A stretch of 25,767 nucleotides of DNA. It comes from an uncultured Lachnospiraceae bacterium. GTDB taxonomy: Bacteria; Bacillota; Clostridia; Lachnospirales; Lachnospiraceae. The position numbers were made by a program, and so were the translations under genes. Positions 14,492 through 21,978 of the stretch are shown in pieces. The notes under the pieces are model-generated. The model did not search any database. It saw only the letters and a list, made by a program, of their open reading frames with translations, and was not told the origin of the DNA. Each line of letters opens with the position of its first letter. The first letter of the stretch is position 1. The stretch is from assembly GCA_910580195.1 (NCBI GenBank), contig CAJTWA010000044.1, positions 1 to 25,767 of the forward strand. The letters are read 5' to 3'.

Positions 14492-14773
14492 TGTGGCGCT
14501 GGCGCAGACTGCAACGGTAAACAGCCCTTTTCCCCGGTAGGCCGCAAAAAAGGCTGCGGCAACCCCGGCAACTGCCGTCACCGTGGAGCCGGTGGCATAG
14601 AGCACAGCCGGGAACGTCATGGCCCCAAGCACCGTATATGGGATATAGGCCAAAAATGAACGGGCATATTTATTTTCAATTTTCTTGTGGAATACCACAA
14701 AAGGCAGCACCCGGATTAAGTATGTTACCCCGAACATCACCAGCAGATACAGCCAAAAATTCCCTGATTCCAT
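14465..14773 (-). CDS. azlD: Branched-chain amino acid exporter small subunit AzlD
   Basis: AzlD is the small membrane partner of AzlC in export of branched-chain amino acids and analogues. The 102-residue protein shows about three to four hydrophobic helices, with the family segment V-T-Y-L-I-R-V-L-P-F near residue 15-25 and Y-I-P-Y-T-V-L-G-A-M-T-F-P near 45-57. The start at 14773 follows AGGAGGGAA. azlC ends 107 bp upstream on the same strand. Its 3' end is partially duplicated downstream of the stop. Confidence 0.9.
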   Translation of the reverse strand: MESGNFWLYLLVMFGVTYLIRVLPFVVFHKKIENKYARSFLAYIPYTVLGAMTFPAVLYATGSTVTAVAGVAAAFFAAYRGKGLFTVAVCASATAFAVGLFL

Positions 14774-14804
14774 AAAGTTCCCTCCTATTCCTCCTGTGTG
14801 CCTA

Positions 14805-14886
14805 CTGCTTTTTATGCATATTTTGCTGCCCCAGATTAACCTGCTGCATATGGCAGCTTGCCCCATGCAGCGGCTGCTTTTTATGC
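14805..14886. repeat. Direct repeat duplicating the azlC stop region
   Basis: The 13-mer CTGCTTTTTATGC occurs at 14805-14817 and 14874-14886, offset by 69 bp. The right copy spans the azlC stop; the left lies in the azlC-azlD spacer. Confidence 0.65.
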
Positions 14887-15576
14887 CTCTTCTTCTATTG
14901 GGAAAAACAGCGCGCCTGCCGCAGAAGCAGCTACTGCGCAGATGATGATGGAAAAGCCCCCGGAAATATGCTGGAACATAGGCACATAGTAAATACAGCA
15001 GCTTAAGGCAACTGCCAGCAGCACCATCTTAAGGATGCGGCTGTCCTTTTTTGCCGCGGGTACCACAATGGCGATAAACATCCCATAAATGGCAAGGCCA
15101 AGGGCATCGCTGACCTGCCGGGGAAGGATGTTCCCGCAGACTGCCCCGGCTAAAGTCCCCAACGTCCAGCCCAGATACGGAAGTACTGCAAGGCCGCAGA
15201 AATAGCGGCTGCCAACCTCCCCTTCCCGGCTCATGGCTACTGCAAAAATCTCATCTGTATTTGCAAACCCTAAAATAAGTTTTTTGGCTGCCCCAAACCG
15301 GCTGTCCACTTTCTGGGATAAGGAAATGCTCATCAGCGCATACCTAAGATTAATCACAAATTGGGAAACAGCCAGTTCCAGATAAGAGCCTGCCGCAGCC
15401 ATCACCGTAATTCCGGCAAACTGCCCGGCAGAAGTCAGGTTCATCATGGAAACCAGCAGCGATTCCCACCAGCTTAGGCCGGAGGCCACCGCCGCAAGCC
15501 CAAACGTAAAAGAAACCGAAAAATAACCGATGCCAATGGGGCTCCCATCTTTCATTCCCTGCAAAAACTGTTCCAT
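14881..15576 (-). CDS. azlC: Branched-chain amino acid exporter large subunit AzlC
   Basis: AzlC forms the main membrane body of the exporter. The 231-residue protein starts MEQFLQGMKDGSPIGIGYF and has about six hydrophobic segments, with the family's S-V-S-F-T-F-G-L-A-A, S-A-G-Q-F-A and F-V-I-N-L-R-Y-A-L-M blocks. I use the ATG at 15576 because GAGGGAAAGGA lies just upstream and the family starts here; a 76-residue in-frame extension upstream is not hydrophobic and lacks a ribosome site. The transcript has a long leader of about 255 nt. azlD follows 107 bp downstream. Confidence 0.92.
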   Translation of the reverse strand: MEQFLQGMKDGSPIGIGYFSVSFTFGLAAVASGLSWWESLLVSMMNLTSAGQFAGITVMAAAGSYLELAVSQFVINLRYALMSISLSQKVDSRFGAAKKLILGFANTDEIFAVAMSREGEVGSRYFCGLAVLPYLGWTLGTLAGAVCGNILPRQVSDALGLAIYGMFIAIVVPAAKKDSRILKMVLLAVALSCCIYYVPMFQHISGGFSIIICAVAASAAGALFFPIEEEA

Positions 15577-15866
15577 GTCCTTTCCCTCTCTTATGTAAAT
15601 CCTGCCCAGCGCACAGAACCGGATTTTTATATACGTGCCAAAATGTGGATGAAAAACGAACCGCCCCCTGCAAGCAACAGGATATCCCTTCCCAGCCACT
15701 TCTCCACGAACGCTGCAAGCAGCAGGTCCTGAAACCTGTGAAAGAATAAATCTTCCATCACGCACTGCGGGTACAAGCTGCGGGGCGCAGATGGCAGAAA
15801 ACATTTTTCAGGCGCACGCTAGGCTTTTAGCCCTTCTATTATACTAGATTTTGTGCCAGACAACAA
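15577..15866 (-). promoter_or_regulatory. azlCD promoter and ~255-nt leader
   Basis: On the minus strand TTGTTG (15861-15866) and TATAAT (15838-15843) are 17 bp apart. Transcription would start near 15831, leaving about 255 nt before azlC. The leader contains short stem candidates but no T-box core and no riboswitch I recognise. An in-frame open stretch runs through it. Confidence 0.7.
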
Positions 15867-15883
15867 GCATTTGTAAAATTCTC

Positions 15884-15912
15884 TTGCCAAAGCCTCTGGT
15901 TGGGGCTATGAT
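15884..15912 (+). promoter_or_regulatory. Sigma-A promoter of the small membrane protein
   Basis: TTGCCA (15884-15889) and TATGAT (15907-15912) are 17 bp apart, divergent from the azlCD promoter. Confidence 0.75.
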
Positions 15913-15943
15913 AAGTATATGACACAGAACGGAGGGACGGAAA

Positions 15944-16174
15944 ATGAAAAAAGTACAGAGGATTTTAGCAATCCTTGGCATTGCCTTGCTGGTTGGGCTT
16001 TACCTTTCCACTTTAGTGTTCGCTTTGCTTGGGAAAGACTTTTTCCCAATGTTCATGGCGGCTCTTTTTTCCAGCTTTGTGCTGCCGGTGCTCCTTTGGG
16101 CATATGGCTTTGTCTACCGGCTGATTAAGAAAAATTTTGGGAAAGATACAGAAAATGATGCGGAGGCAAAATAG
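15944..16174 (+). CDS. Small two-helix membrane protein of unknown function
   Basis: This 76-residue protein has a basic start MKKVQR, a first hydrophobic helix at about 7-29 and a second at about 36-58, then a charged tail ending NDAEAK. It is probably an integral membrane protein with both ends inside. GGAGGGACGG lies just upstream of the ATG, and a good promoter sits about 30 bp before that. No family is recognised. Two tandem arrays begin at the base after its stop codon. Confidence 0.75.
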   Translation: MKKVQRILAILGIALLVGLYLSTLVFALLGKDFFPMFMAALFSSFVLPVLLWAYGFVYRLIKKNFGKDTENDAEAK

Positions 16175-16226
16175 GATGGTTCCATAGAAATGATGCCAAA
16201 GATGGTTCCATAGAAATGATGCCAAA
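16175..16226. repeat. Perfect 26-bp tandem duplication after the stop
   Basis: Units 16175-16200 and 16201-16226 are identical. The first base follows the TAG stop of the small membrane protein directly. The unit shares TTCCATAGAA with the 34-bp array downstream. Confidence 0.95.
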
Positions 16227-16250
16227 ACCTGCTTTAAACAGCTTTATAAA

Positions 16251-16433
16251 AATAGTGCGCTGGCAGCTTAATATTGTCCCATAGAATAGCGTGCTGCCAG
16301 CTTATCATTGTTCCATAGAATAGTACGCTGGCAGTTAACGTTGTTCTATAGAATAGCGTGCTGGCAGCTTATCATTGTTCCACAAAATTGCGCGCTGCCA
16401 GTTTATCATTGTTCCATAAAATTGCTGCGCAGG
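16251..16433. repeat. 34-bp tandem array, about 5.4 units
   Basis: Units start at 16251, 16285, 16319, 16352, 16386 and 16420; one is 33 bp and the last is partial. Each has AAT(A/T)G at its start, a CTGCCAG/CTGGCAG block and TTGTTCCATA near its end. The CTGCCAG and CTGGCAG variants alternate and can pair between units, so the transcript could fold. No reading frame with a ribosome site runs through it. Confidence 0.93.
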
Positions 16434-16588
16434 CAAAACGGGAATATTCTCTGAATGTGGTAAACTTACATGGGGAAGGGCAGCTGTCCCGGCCGCCCTT
16501 TCCTGCAGCATAGTAAACACAGGCAATCACATCTTATCTTTTCACAGGGATTCCCTGTATGCCTTAAATATCTTGCCCGCAGGACTTT
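16434..16588. other. Short spacer without a supported gene
   Basis: Beyond the array I see no promoter, conserved motif or supported frame before the HAD terminator. Reading frames on both strands lack ribosome sites. Confidence 0.4.
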
Positions 16589-16624
16589 AAAAAGCCTTGG
16601 GGCTATTCCACCCCTAAGCTTTTC
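16589..16624 (-). terminator. Terminator overlapping the end of the HAD gene
   Basis: On the minus strand AAAAGC-TTA-GGGG pairs with CCCC-AAG-GCTTTT around an 8-nt loop and is followed by TTTTTAAA. The 5' arm lies in the last codons of the hydrolase gene. Confidence 0.65.
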
Positions 16625-17205
16625 AGTTCTGCCTCGGCCTGCGGCTTGGTGTGGAACAGGATGGTTGCCATGCCAAGCTGGTTGGCGGCAACAATATTCG
16701 CCCGGTTATCGTCCAAAAATACACATTCCGTTGGATCCAGCTGGTAGTTCTGGAACAATGCCTGATAAATTTCCGGTTCCGGCTTGGTGGACTGGACTTC
16801 ATAGGAAAAGACAGCGCCGTCCACATCCTCCACGAAGGAAAGCTCCTCAATGCTCTGGGAATACATCCTTCTGGAATAATTGGATAAAAGGTACACCCCA
16901 TACCCACGTCCCTGAAGGCTTTTAATCCATGCACGGGAATATCCATACTGCTTGATGCAGCCTCCCATATTGTCCCAAAACTGCATGATTTCTTTTCTGC
17001 AGTCCGGGGCTTTTTCCAGAAACCCTTCCAAGATTTCCTCGTCTGGCAGCTTGCTCCGGTCAAATTCATTCCACAGTTCTGAGAGGACAGTTGCATTTGC
17101 TACTTTTTCATACACATCCGGCGGAAAGCCAAGGGTGTCCATAAACCCTTGCCAGTCAAAGTCCACCAGAACTTTCCCTACGTCAAATACTATATTTTTT
17201 ATCAT
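16603..17205 (-). CDS. HAD-IA family hydrolase (YihX-like)
   Basis: This 200-residue protein starts MIKNIVFDVGKVLVDFDW. Asp8 is the nucleophile position of the haloacid dehalogenase motif I. The usual second Asp is replaced by Gly, as in the YihX branch (D-x-G-N-V-x-V-D). Motif II is LLSN, motif III Lys lies in TKPEPEIY, and motif IV is FLDDNRANI. A sugar- or nucleotide-phosphate phosphatase is likely; the substrate is unknown. GGGAAGGA precedes the ATG. The gene lies 78 bp after purA on the same strand, with two duplicated copies of the purA end in the gap. Confidence 0.88.
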   Translation of the reverse strand: MIKNIVFDVGKVLVDFDWQGFMDTLGFPPDVYEKVANATVLSELWNEFDRSKLPDEEILEGFLEKAPDCRKEIMQFWDNMGGCIKQYGYSRAWIKSLQGRGYGVYLLSNYSRRMYSQSIEELSFVEDVDGAVFSYEVQSTKPEPEIYQALFQNYQLDPTECVFLDDNRANIVAANQLGMATILFHTKPQAEAELKSLGVE

Positions 17206-17215
17206 ATTCCTTCCC

Positions 17216-17317
17216 TTATCCCTGATTGCGGCAAATCATGCCGCCTTGCTTATCCCTGATTGCGGCAAACCATGCCGTCTTGCTTATCCCTGATTGCGGT
17301 AAATAATGTCGTCCCTG
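17216..17317. repeat. 34-bp tandem triplication of the purA 3' end
   Basis: Units 17216-17249, 17250-17283 and 17284-17317 are in exact 34-bp register. The third unit is the last 11 codons of purA including its stop; the other two are noncoding copies beyond the stop. The two downstream copies resemble each other more than the coding copy. Each can form TGCCGC/GCGGCA hairpins. Confidence 0.95.
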
Positions 17318-18567
17318 CCCGGCCCATTGGAAATCATGGTAATGGGGAACCCGATGTGCTTTTCTACAAATTCCACATAATTCCGGCAGTTCTTTGGCAA
17401 GTCTTCATACTTCCTGATGCCGCGGATGTCGCAGTTCCATCCCGGCAGAACCTCAAGCACTGGCTTTGCCTGTTCTAATTTTACGGTAGCTGGGAATTCC
17501 GTGGTAACTTCCCCGTCGATTTCGTACCCGGTGCACACTGGTATTTCGTCCAGATAGCCCAGCACATCCAGCACGGTAAAGGCAACGTCCGTGGTCCCTT
17601 GGATGCGGCAGCCATATTTGCTGGCGACCGTGTCGAACCATCCCATGCGCCTTGGCCGCCCAGTGGTTGCGCCATACTCGCCGCCGTCGCCGCCCCGCCG
17701 CCGCAGTTCGTCCGCTTCTTCGCCGAAAATCTCGCTGACAAAAGCGCCTGCCCCTACGGAGGAGGAATACGCCTTGCATACCGTAATGATTTTCTTGATT
17801 TCATAAGGCGGGATCCCAGCCCCGATCGCCCCGTAAGCTGCCAGCGTGGACGAAGAGGTCACCATGGGGTAAATCCCGTGGTCCGGATCCTTCAAGGAGC
17901 CTAGCTGGCCTTCCAGCAGGATGTTCTTGCCTTCCTGTATGGCTTTCCAGAGATAGGCGGAGGTATCGCAGACATAAGGCCCTACCATTTCCCGGTAGCT
18001 TTTCAGTTCTTCCAGCAATTTTTCCGGGTCTAGCAGGGGCTTATGGTATAAGTACTCCAGCATGACATTTTTCGTTTCACAGACACGCTGCACTTTTTCT
18101 TTTAGGTGCCCTCCTTCGAAAAGTTCGCTGACCTGAAACCCGGTTTTCGCATATTTATCTGAATAAAATGGCGCAATCCCTGATTTTGTGGAGCCAAAGG
18201 ATTTCCCTCCCAGCCGTTCTTCCTCATACTGGTCGAACAAAATGTGGTAGGACATTACCATTTGGGCGCGGTCGGACACCAGAATTCTGGGCTTAGGCAC
18301 GCCCCTGTCCACAATGGACTGGATTTCCTCAAAAAGCACCGGGATATTCAGCGCCACCCCGTTTCCAATGATGCTTGTGGTATGGCCGTAGAACACGCCG
18401 CTTGGCAAGGTGTGGAGGGCAAATTTCCCATAATCGTTGACAATGGTATGGCCGGCGTTTGCGCCGCCTTGGAAACGCACGATAATATCAGCTTCTTTTG
18501 CCATCATATCGGTGATTTTCCCTTTGCCTTCATCTCCCCAGTTTGCACCAACAATTGCATTTACCAT
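17284..18567 (-). CDS. purA: Adenylosuccinate synthetase
   Basis: PurA joins IMP and aspartate using GTP, the first committed step to AMP. The 427-residue length is normal. Motifs are GANWGDEGKGK (7-17, the GTP P-loop with catalytic Asp), GGANAGHT (about 34-41), LEGQLGSLKD in the switch region and TTGRPRRMGWFD. Most homologues have a longer LLEGAQG; here LLEGQLG is slightly altered, as in some Clostridia. AAAGGAGGAAC precedes the ATG at 18567; the open frame extends further but no other site is supported. A candidate promoter lies about 65 bp upstream. The 3' end is triplicated. Confidence 0.97.
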   Translation of the reverse strand: MVNAIVGANWGDEGKGKITDMMAKEADIIVRFQGGANAGHTIVNDYGKFALHTLPSGVFYGHTTSIIGNGVALNIPVLFEEIQSIVDRGVPKPRILVSDRAQMVMSYHILFDQYEEERLGGKSFGSTKSGIAPFYSDKYAKTGFQVSELFEGGHLKEKVQRVCETKNVMLEYLYHKPLLDPEKLLEELKSYREMVGPYVCDTSAYLWKAIQEGKNILLEGQLGSLKDPDHGIYPMVTSSSTLAAYGAIGAGIPPYEIKKIITVCKAYSSSVGAGAFVSEIFGEEADELRRRGGDGGEYGATTGRPRRMGWFDTVASKYGCRIQGTTDVAFTVLDVLGYLDEIPVCTGYEIDGEVTTEFPATVKLEQAKPVLEVLPGWNCDIRGIRKYEDLPKNCRNYVEFVEKHIGFPITMISNGPGRDDIIYRNQG

Positions 18568-18631
18568 TTTAGTTCCTCCTTTGCTTTCTGTACCCTGCGG
18601 ACTGGAACATGCAGGGTTCCCAACATTGACT

Positions 18632-18660
18632 AGTATAGCGCAATTTATAGTATAAGTAAA
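18632..18660 (-). promoter_or_regulatory. Candidate sigma-A promoter of purA
   Basis: On the minus strand TTTACT (18655-18660) and TATACT (18632-18637) are 17 bp apart. A second TATACT upstream offers an alternative. Confidence 0.55.
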
Positions 18661-18906
18661 ATCAATGTTTTTTATGGGCAGCATAATTATTTCTTATGGG
18701 CTTAGCTTGGGGCGGGCAGCAATTCCTCACACGAACTGAACCCTGCAGGCTAACCGCACACTGTAACTAAGAGGTTCCAGAAAAGCCACTATCCTTTCAC
18801 CTCCGCAAACAACTGAGCCTTACATGCTAACTCTGTACATTGCGGCTAAAAATTTCCGGGAAAATCCCTGTCCCTAAACCTTCCTACACAATGCATTTTG
18901 CCTGCG
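18661..18906. other. Spacer between LysR gene and purA promoter
   Basis: This 246-bp gap holds no convincing gene. A GGGA-TT-TTCC(C) mini-hairpin followed by AAATTTTT, read on the minus strand near 18850-18875, may end the LysR transcript. A 20-codon GTG frame with a strong ribosome site is noted separately as unproven. Confidence 0.4.
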
Positions 18907-19800
18907 CTAAGGACGCCCATGGACCATTTCTAAGAGTTTTCCTGCGGCTGCAGATACGGGAATCCGCTCATCTGTTACCACGCAGAAGTCCCTTGCTGGG
19001 ATTTTTTCCGGGAATTCCAGCAGGAAGAGTTCCCCGGAGCGCAGGAATTCTTCTGCAAAATCTTGGACTACGCTGGCAATGCCAAGGCCTTTCCTTGCGA
19101 ACTGGATGAGGATGTTGCTGGTGGCTAGTTCGAATTCCGGCGAGAGGGAAACGCCATTTTTTTCCAGAAAATTGTCTACGTAGTTCCGGGTGGAGGTGTT
19201 TTTTTCGAGGCAGAGCACGGGCAGGCTGGCAAGCTGGGGGTAGGTGAGCCTCTGGCCGCGTAAAAATTCAAATTTTCTCCCTGCTACAAATACGTCCTGA
19301 ATTTTCCGCACTTTTTTGGCTTTCCAGCCGCGGCGGCTGTTTAAGGGGGCGCTGACTACGCCGAAGTCGATTTTTCCGTCCTGTAAATGCTTTAAGGTTT
19401 CTGGGGTGGGGGCGTTGGTGACTGCAACTTTGATGCCGGGGTATTTTTCATGGAACTGCTCTAAGACTTCCAGCAAGTAAAACTGCAGGGTCATATCGCT
19501 GGCCCCAATGCGGATTTCCCCGGTTTCCAAATCCAGCATTTCCCGGATTTTCCGCTCCCCCTGCTGGATGTATCCATAGCCCCGCTGCACGAAGGAATAG
19601 AGCATTTCCCCTTCCGGGGTGAAGCGGACGCCCTTGGAGGTACGCACGAAAAGGGGGCTGCCCAAGGATTCCTCTAAATGCCGGATGGCTTGGCTTACGG
19701 CGGGCTGGGAAACGGCAAGCTCCTCTGCTGCTAGGGTGATGCTTTTTACTTTCCCTACATAATAAAAAATTTTGTAATATTCCAAATTGATATCTGACAT
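18907..19800 (-). CDS. LysR family transcriptional regulator
   Basis: The 297-residue protein has the standard LysR layout. An N-terminal winged helix-turn-helix (about 1-60) contains ITLAAEELAVSQPAVSQAIRHLE and LFVRTSKGVRFTPEGE; it is followed by a linker helix and an effector domain of two lobes (about 90-297). I chose the ATG at 19800, since GGGAG lies 10 nt upstream and the family begins at M-x-x-x-N-L-E-Y-Y-K-I-F. It is divergent from the TRIC-family gene, with promoters only about 100 bp apart, so that gene is a plausible target. The effector is unknown. Confidence 0.93.
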   Translation of the reverse strand: MSDINLEYYKIFYYVGKVKSITLAAEELAVSQPAVSQAIRHLEESLGSPLFVRTSKGVRFTPEGEMLYSFVQRGYGYIQQGERKIREMLDLETGEIRIGASDMTLQFYLLEVLEQFHEKYPGIKVAVTNAPTPETLKHLQDGKIDFGVVSAPLNSRRGWKAKKVRKIQDVFVAGRKFEFLRGQRLTYPQLASLPVLCLEKNTSTRNYVDNFLEKNGVSLSPEFELATSNILIQFARKGLGIASVVQDFAEEFLRSGELFLLEFPEKIPARDFCVVTDERIPVSAAAGKLLEMVHGRP

Positions 19801-19824
19801 GGCAATCATTCTCCCTGTTCCCTT

Positions 19825-19853
19825 ATTATAACCTTCTGGCTGGAAAGCTGCAA
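19825..19853 (-). promoter_or_regulatory. Sigma-A promoter of the LysR gene
   Basis: On the minus strand TTGCAG (19848-19853) and TATAAT (19825-19830) are 17 bp apart. The leader is short, about 20 nt. Confidence 0.8.
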
Positions 19854-19945
19854 GTCCATGAAAGAATGAAGCCTTGGGTGGATGCCTTTCCTTGCGGCGA
19901 GCAGCTGGGTTTGGAATCCTGCAAAAACTGTTTTCCATTTCACCA

Positions 19946-19974
19946 TTGTATTTTAAGGCGGCTTTTTGTATAAT
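19946..19974 (+). promoter_or_regulatory. Sigma-A promoter of the TRIC-family operon
   Basis: TTGTAT (19946-19951) and TATAAT (19969-19974) are 17 bp apart, divergent from the LysR promoter. Confidence 0.8.
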
Positions 19975-20007
19975 CAAGGGGATTCATTGACGGAAAGGAG
20001 CCTTCCA

Positions 20008-20658
20008 ATGTCTTATTCAGGACTTTTTATTTTCCTTTTGGAAATTGTGGGGACCATTGCCTTTGCTTCTTCTGGGGCAATGCTGGGGATACGGAAAAAT
20101 ATGGATATTTTCGGCGTCAATGTTTTGGGCATTACCACTGCGGTGGGCGGGGGATGCATCCGGGACCTGCTCCTTGGCATCCATCCACCGAAAATGTTCC
20201 AAAACTTTGCTTATGTGGGGACGGCCATCCTGACCTCCTGCCTGCTTTTTGTTGTGTTCTTTGTGAAAAAGGAGCTGCTGGAGAGTACGTTTTTGGAGCG
20301 TTACGAACGGGTGATGAGCGCGCTGGATGCGGTGGGGCTTGGGATTTTTACGGTTATGGGCATCCGCACGGCCATGGATTTGGAGGGGAGGCATTTCGAT
20401 AACTTGTTCCTGCTGGTTTTTGTGGGGGTGGTTACGGGGATTGGCGGGGGGATGATGCGGGATGTGATGGCAGGGGAAACGCCCTTTGTTTTTATTAAGC
20501 ATGTGTATGCCTGTGCGGCGCTGATTGGGGCGGTTTTATATATTTTCCTGTGCAGGGCGGTGCCTGATATTGGGGCGATGCTGGTGAGTTCTGTGGCTGT
20601 GGTTGTGGTAAGGCTGTTGGCAGCGCATTATAGGTGGAATTTGCCGCGGATCCGGTGA
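20008..20658 (+). CDS. Trimeric intracellular cation channel (TRIC/UPF0126) family protein
   Basis: The 216-residue membrane protein has seven hydrophobic segments in two homologous halves. Each half carries a glycine-rich signature: ITTAVGGGCIRDLLLG (about 43-58) and VTGIGGGMMRDVMAGE (about 139-154). This duplicated G-G-G-x-x-R-D pattern defines bacterial TRIC-type channels (YicG/YvgT group), which conduct monovalent cations or possibly glycine. AAAGGAG precedes the ATG. The next gene starts 34 bp downstream, so they are probably co-transcribed. The divergent LysR gene may control it. Confidence 0.93.
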   Translation: MSYSGLFIFLLEIVGTIAFASSGAMLGIRKNMDIFGVNVLGITTAVGGGCIRDLLLGIHPPKMFQNFAYVGTAILTSCLLFVVFFVKKELLESTFLERYERVMSALDAVGLGIFTVMGIRTAMDLEGRHFDNLFLLVFVGVVTGIGGGMMRDVMAGETPFVFIKHVYACAALIGAVLYIFLCRAVPDIGAMLVSSVAVVVVRLLAAHYRWNLPRIR

Positions 20659-20692
20659 GGGCTAAGCAAAACGAAAGGAATGGGTGGTTTTT

Positions 20693-21802
20693 ATGGCAGA
20701 GGTGCAGAAATGCAAGCAATGCGGCAGGGAAATTTATTTTGATGGGATTTGTGCTTCCTGCCGGGAGGAAAATGAACGGAATAGGATACTGGCGATGACG
20801 CAGGGGGAGCTGGATTTAGCCCTCCGGCAGGTTTGCAGGGAAATTGAGGAAACGGGGGCGTTGGAAAAAGAGTGGGATTTATTTAAGAAGCTGTTGGATT
20901 ATAGGGACATTGATACCGCGGCATTGGCTGAAATTGCTTTCCAAAAAGGGGCTTTTTACCCTTGCGAGCTGTACAAGGACGCGCCTGAGGGCGTGGTGAA
21001 AAAGATGTTAGGGATGGTAATGGAGGACAGCACGGATGCGGGCCTTGCCGGGCGCCTGCTCTTGTGCCTAGCAGTCCATGGGGGTGAGGAAGTATTCCAA
21101 GCGTTTTTAGAATTGGAGCATCATCCCCGGAAATGGAGGGAAAAACTGTATGTGAATCCCTCATGTTATGCTGTTTATGGCGGGTGGTCCTATGATAAGG
21201 ATGGGAATTTCTTGGAAACGAATTTTCGGGAATGTTATCCTATGGTAAAGGGGACTTTGGAGGAAAAGAAAAAAAGCCCTGTAAAAATTGGGGTTAAGAC
21301 GGGGGAAACCTGCCCGAAATGCGGCTGTGCCATTGTGAACCTGATGGAAATTGACGGCAGCGACCCGCGGCTTTCTTTCCTTGGGATTGACGGCGCCATT
21401 CAGGCAAAATGCTGCCCCAACTGTTTTTCTTATTCCGATGGTGATTACTGCAGGTATGTAGTAAATGGCAAAAGTGAGGTGTTCTTTGGGGAAGGATGTT
21501 CCATGGAAGAAGACTATTTGGGGGATGCGGGGATTGAGGAGCTTTGTTCCAACCTTTATGTTTTGGGGGACGCCCCTGTCCCGCCAAGGTATGCGGCGGA
21601 CTGGGAGGGCGGCTCTTCCATCGGCGGCTTTGGGTTCTGGATTCAGGACTGTGAGATTAAGCTTTGCCCAAACTGCGGGAAACCTATGAAATACCTTGCC
21701 CAAATCCAATGGGACACGGTATTGGACGGCATGGAGGGAAATGCCTATTTAGAAATCTGCAAGGACTGCCAAATGATTACCTTCCTCCACCAGCAGACTT
21801 GA
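20693..21802 (+). CDS. Multi-zinc-ribbon protein with DUF1963-like tail
   Basis: The 369-residue protein starts MAEVQKCKQCGREIYF. An N-terminal Cys4 ribbon (C7, C10, C20, C23) precedes a helical middle (about 30-170). Further pairs CPKCG and CCPNC lie near 200-250, and CPNCGKPM with CKDC form a C-terminal ribbon. The end, GGFGFWIQD...CPNCGKPMKYLAQIQWD, resembles the C-terminal part of DUF1963/YwqG-type proteins. Four Cys-pair sites suggest structural zinc. No function is known to me. I prefer the ATG at 20693 over a GTG 9 bp upstream. It follows the TRIC gene by 34 bp. Confidence 0.72.
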   Translation: MAEVQKCKQCGREIYFDGICASCREENERNRILAMTQGELDLALRQVCREIEETGALEKEWDLFKKLLDYRDIDTAALAEIAFQKGAFYPCELYKDAPEGVVKKMLGMVMEDSTDAGLAGRLLLCLAVHGGEEVFQAFLELEHHPRKWREKLYVNPSCYAVYGGWSYDKDGNFLETNFRECYPMVKGTLEEKKKSPVKIGVKTGETCPKCGCAIVNLMEIDGSDPRLSFLGIDGAIQAKCCPNCFSYSDGDYCRYVVNGKSEVFFGEGCSMEEDYLGDAGIEELCSNLYVLGDAPVPPRYAADWEGGSSIGGFGFWIQDCEIKLCPNCGKPMKYLAQIQWDTVLDGMEGNAYLEICKDCQMITFLHQQT

Positions 21803-21851
21803 CATCTTATTTGCACCGTTTTACCCTCGGTTTCCTATAGGGTAGCAAAGA

Positions 21852-21945
21852 GGCTGCTGCAAAACAAGGATTCTCTACAGCATACCGTAAAATTTTGGCT
21901 ATTATTGTACAACATACGGTAAAATTCCTTTGTTTTGCAGCAGCC
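21852..21945. terminator. Large composite hairpin between convergent genes
   Basis: GGCTGCTGCAAAACAAGGA (21852-21870) pairs with 21926-21945 with one bulged A. Inside, TACCGTA (21883-21889) pairs with TACGGTA (21915-21921). The element sits between the ends of the zinc-ribbon gene (plus) and degV (minus), so a bidirectional terminator is likely, although T-runs are weak. The 55-nt interior is unusually long and may be an insertion. Confidence 0.6.
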
Positions 21946-21978
21946 CTTCCGCATTTTATAACCCCAATGGGTATTTTT

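Noticed and set aside
16251..16433. CRISPR array
   Set aside because: The 34-bp units abut without unique spacers and no cas genes are present, so it is a tandem array.
16335..16526. 63-residue minus-strand open frame in the tandem array
   Set aside because: Its sequence is simply the translated repeat plus spacer, without a ribosome site.
18727..18789. 20-codon GTG frame with GGAGGTG ribosome site upstream of purA
   Set aside because: The ribosome site is good, but the peptide is tiny, no promoter is seen and nothing resembles a known leader peptide. Left unannotated.
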